Assembly (NCBI GenBank): GCA_007116425.1
Contig: SKIL01000344.1
Span: 1 to 9,018, forward strand
Length of the DNA stretch: 9,018 nt
Origin: Bacteriovoracaceae bacterium
GTDB taxonomy: Bacteria > Bdellovibrionota > Bacteriovoracia > Bacteriovoracales > Bacteriovoracaceae
Direction of reading: 5' to 3'
This document shows, piece after piece, positions 7,361 to 9,018 of this stretch. The notes below the pieces were generated by a model. The model saw only the letters and a program-made list of their open reading frames with translations, did no database searches and was not told where the DNA came from. The stretch's first letter is position 1. Each line of letters opens with the position of its first letter. Made by a program: the position numbers and the translations under genes.

Positions 7361-8113
7361 TTAAAGAGTCAGTCCGCCATCAACATTCAAACATGTTCCA
7401 GTTATAAACTGGGCCTGATCACTGGCCAAGAAAGCGTAAGCACTAGCGATTTCTTCAGGTTTACCAATTCTTCTAAGAGGTGACTTCTCCTCCATCATTG
7501 AAAGCACTTTTTCAGGCATTTTTTGAACCATGGCAGTTCCAATAAAACCTGGGGCGACAGCGTTTACACGGATATTGTCTTTACCAAGTTCTCTTGCCAT
7601 TGTTTTTGTCATCCCAATAACACCGGCCTTAGTCGCAACGTAATTGCTCTGACCGAAGTTTCCATAATGGGCCACAACAGAGGCCGCATTGAGAATTGAA
7701 CCTCCTCGCCCTTGCTCTTTCATTTTTTTAGCTGCCAGTTGTCCAAGTTTAAATACGGCCGTAAGGTTAACAGCTATCACTTGGTCCCATTGCTCATCAG
7801 TCATTTTTAAAAGTGAAGCATCTCTAGTAATACCAGCATTATTGATTAAGCAATCAATCCCACCTTCTGCATTCATGGCACTTTCTATTCGCTTAAGATC
7901 ATCAGCACGGGTCACGTCGGCCTGAATATATTCCATTCGCTCAGTAAAATGGTGTGCAAGCTCTGACTCTTCAAGTGAAGGCATATCAATTAAAACCAGC
8001 TTAGCACCTATAGCATAAAACATTTCAGCTGTAGCACGACCAATTCCGCTTGCCGCTCCTGTAATAAAAACTCGCTTACTCTCTAATCCCATTTTTGCTT
8101 CAAAATTAGACAT
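7361..8113 (-). CDS. FabG-like short-chain dehydrogenase/reductase, complete
   Basis: Classical SDR of 250 residues, close to the 3-oxoacyl-ACP reductase type, interconverting 3-keto and 3-hydroxy acyl thioesters. All family motifs are present: TGAASGIG (18-25), Asp66-Val67, NNAG (91-94), structural Asn116, catalytic Ser145, and Tyr158 with Lys162 in YVATK. It ends with the usual NVDGGLTL. An Asp (43) stands at the end of the second beta strand (LVLID), which in this family favours NAD(H) over the NADPH normally used by FabG. A longer reading from ATG at 8119 is possible, but GAGGAG would then touch the start; from ATG at 8113 the spacing is six bases, so I chose 8113. It lies 20 bases after the KS III stop and 43 bases before the hydrolase. 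Family sure; substrate inferred from neighbours. Confidence 0.93.
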   Translation of the reverse strand: MSNFEAKMGLESKRVFITGAASGIGRATAEMFYAIGAKLVLIDMPSLEESELAHHFTERMEYIQADVTRADDLKRIESAMNAEGGIDCLINNAGITRDASLLKMTDEQWDQVIAVNLTAVFKLGQLAAKKMKEQGRGGSILNAASVVAHYGNFGQSNYVATKAGVIGMTKTMARELGKDNIRVNAVAPGFIGTAMVQKMPEKVLSMMEEKSPLRRIGKPEEIASAYAFLASDQAQFITGTCLNVDGGLTL

Positions 8114-8119
8114 CTTCAT

Positions 8120-8125
8120 CTCCTC
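8120..8125 (-). promoter_or_regulatory. Ribosome binding site deciding the SDR start
   Basis: The minus strand reads GAGGAG, ATGAAG, ATG. The first ATG (8119) directly abuts the Shine-Dalgarno sequence, while the second (8113) has an ideal six-base spacing, so translation probably begins two codons later than the longest reading frame. Confidence 0.7.
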
Positions 8126-8133
8126 TATAAAAA

Positions 8134-9018
8134 TTAAACTTCAAACTTATCTAAACAACTTTGATCAAAACAATGATGATTCCAAATTAGGCCCATAGCT
8201 GACCATGTGTAGCCAATCCCTGCACTGGCCAAAACAACACCATCACCCGCTTTTAAAAGACCTCGCCTCTCAGCGAGACCAAGAGACAAGACCTGGTCTG
8301 GCGCTCCAAAATGTCCATAGTGATCCAGGTAAATTGACTGTTCAGGCGAAAGTTCCATTCGCTCTACAATCGCATCGTGGGCAGACTTTTTCATATGTAA
8401 AAGCGCTAGATAATCAATAGGTCGATCAAAAGAAGCGACCGAGGCATCTTTAATGACTTTGACAAAATTCTTAAGGGACTTTTCTTCAAGCCTCTCTCGC
8501 ATTCCGACAATGTCTGGAACACTTAAATAAGTTTGCTCAGGACGCAGCCCATCTCTTGCGGGATTAACGGTTCCTCCCCCATCAATAATGACATCCTTAC
8601 TAAAAGCACCATCTGTTATAATACTAGCGCTCTGAAGAACGTTATCAGAGTTTGACAGTTCATTAATGTCGGACTTTGTGACGAGCATGGCCGACCCACC
8701 ATCACTCAAATTATAAAGAAAACGAGAATTAGGATCTTTATAGTTAACTAAATCACCTGTTTTATGTCCTCCACATAAGAGCACATTATTAATATTTGGG
8801 TTACTTTGCATCATATCTTTAGCGACTTTTAGCCCTACGACATTAGATGAGCAACGAGCAGCGATGTCGAAGGCCCAAGCATTCTTCAGATTCAGGGCCT
8901 GCTGTACAAAAATCCCGGCCGACCAAACCGGATGATCCTTATACTCAGAACCAGTCCAAATAATGAGGTCAATAGTACTTGGGTCAACGTCTTTGAGAGC
9001 TTTCTTAGCAGCTTCCAC
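8134..9018 (-). CDS. Ketoacyl synthase III family enzyme (FabH/OleA-like), 5' part missing
   Basis: Thiolase-fold enzyme making or breaking a C-C bond between acyl thioesters. The 294 visible residues run off the right edge. Compared with FabH (active Cys near 112), about 55-60 N-terminal residues are missing; the GTG at the edge is an internal Val codon, not the start. In fragment numbering the nucleophile is Cys56 in AARCSS, the first catalytic His is 208 in LLHMKKS (FabH has HQAN here), and the third position is His236 in YGHFGAPD, where FabH and OleA have Asn. The C-terminal half has the expected DGGSAMLV (106-113) and GDGVVLASAGIGYTW (258-272) segments. It is the first visible gene of the block, 20 bases before an SDR that could reduce its 3-keto product. 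The KS III fold is firm; the partners and direction of the reaction are unknown. Confidence 0.88.
   Translation of the reverse strand: MEAAKKALKDVDPSTIDLIIWTGSEYKDHPVWSAGIFVQQALNLKNAWAFDIAARCSSNVVGLKVAKDMMQSNPNINNVLLCGGHKTGDLVNYKDPNSRFLYNLSDGGSAMLVTKSDINELSNSDNVLQSASIITDGAFSKDVIIDGGGTVNPARDGLRPEQTYLSVPDIVGMRERLEEKSLKNFVKVIKDASVASFDRPIDYLALLHMKKSAHDAIVERMELSPEQSIYLDHYGHFGAPDQVLSLGLAERRGLLKAGDGVVLASAGIGYTWSAMGLIWNHHCFDQSCLDKFEV

Noticed and set aside
7357..7369. Near-perfect 13-base palindrome (ACTCTT, A, AAGAGT) over the stop codon of the complete SDR, a possible terminator or processing hairpin.
   Set aside because: The stem is at most five AT-rich pairs with a three-base loop and no T run follows on the minus strand; it is likely chance.

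Overview
The window is a single-strand gene block. Eight protein genes all read on the minus strand, so transcription runs from position 9018 towards position 1. The genes are tightly packed: two 4-base ATGA stop/start overlaps, one 20-base overlap, gaps of 20, 21 and 43 bases, and one larger gap of 89 bases. This looks like the interior of one long operon. Its first gene is cut by the right edge and its last gene by the left edge, so neither the main promoter nor the end of the operon is visible.

In transcription order the genes are: (1) a FabH/OleA-type ketoacyl synthase III fragment (9018-8134); (2) a complete FabG-like short-chain dehydrogenase/reductase, SDR (8113-7361); (3) a serine alpha/beta hydrolase (7317-6361); (4) an AMP-forming acyl-CoA ligase (6364-4748); (5) a sodium:solute symporter (4751-3264); (6) an exported protein with NxxGxxAF-type repeats, probably a seven-bladed beta-propeller (3174-1918); (7) a CrtI/retinol-saturase-like FAD oxidoreductase (1896-421); (8) a second FabG-like SDR (440 to the left edge).

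Read together, the block looks like a dedicated acyl or polyketide-like lipid route, or a degradation route for an imported organic acid. An acid is taken up, activated to an acyl-AMP/CoA, condensed or cleaved by the KS III enzyme, reduced or oxidised by two SDRs with different cofactor loops, desaturated or saturated by the flavoenzyme, and possibly released by the hydrolase. The set resembles the oleABCD olefin cluster by enzyme class, but the hydrolase nucleophile is Ser instead of the Asp of OleB, and the SDRs are short classical types, so it is not a standard ole operon. No acyl carrier protein, dehydratase or carotenoid gene is present in the window. The product is unknown.

The DNA is AT-rich (about 40% GC by eye) with good Shine-Dalgarno sites (GGAG type), so this is a bacterium. 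GGCC is strikingly over-represented, and the protein families suit a Gram-negative organism, possibly a marine one of the Bdellovibrionota (Bacteriovorax-like) or a related group. That placement is a low-confidence impression. There are no RNA genes, mobile elements, CRISPR arrays or convincing terminators, and no gene-free stretch over 89 bases.
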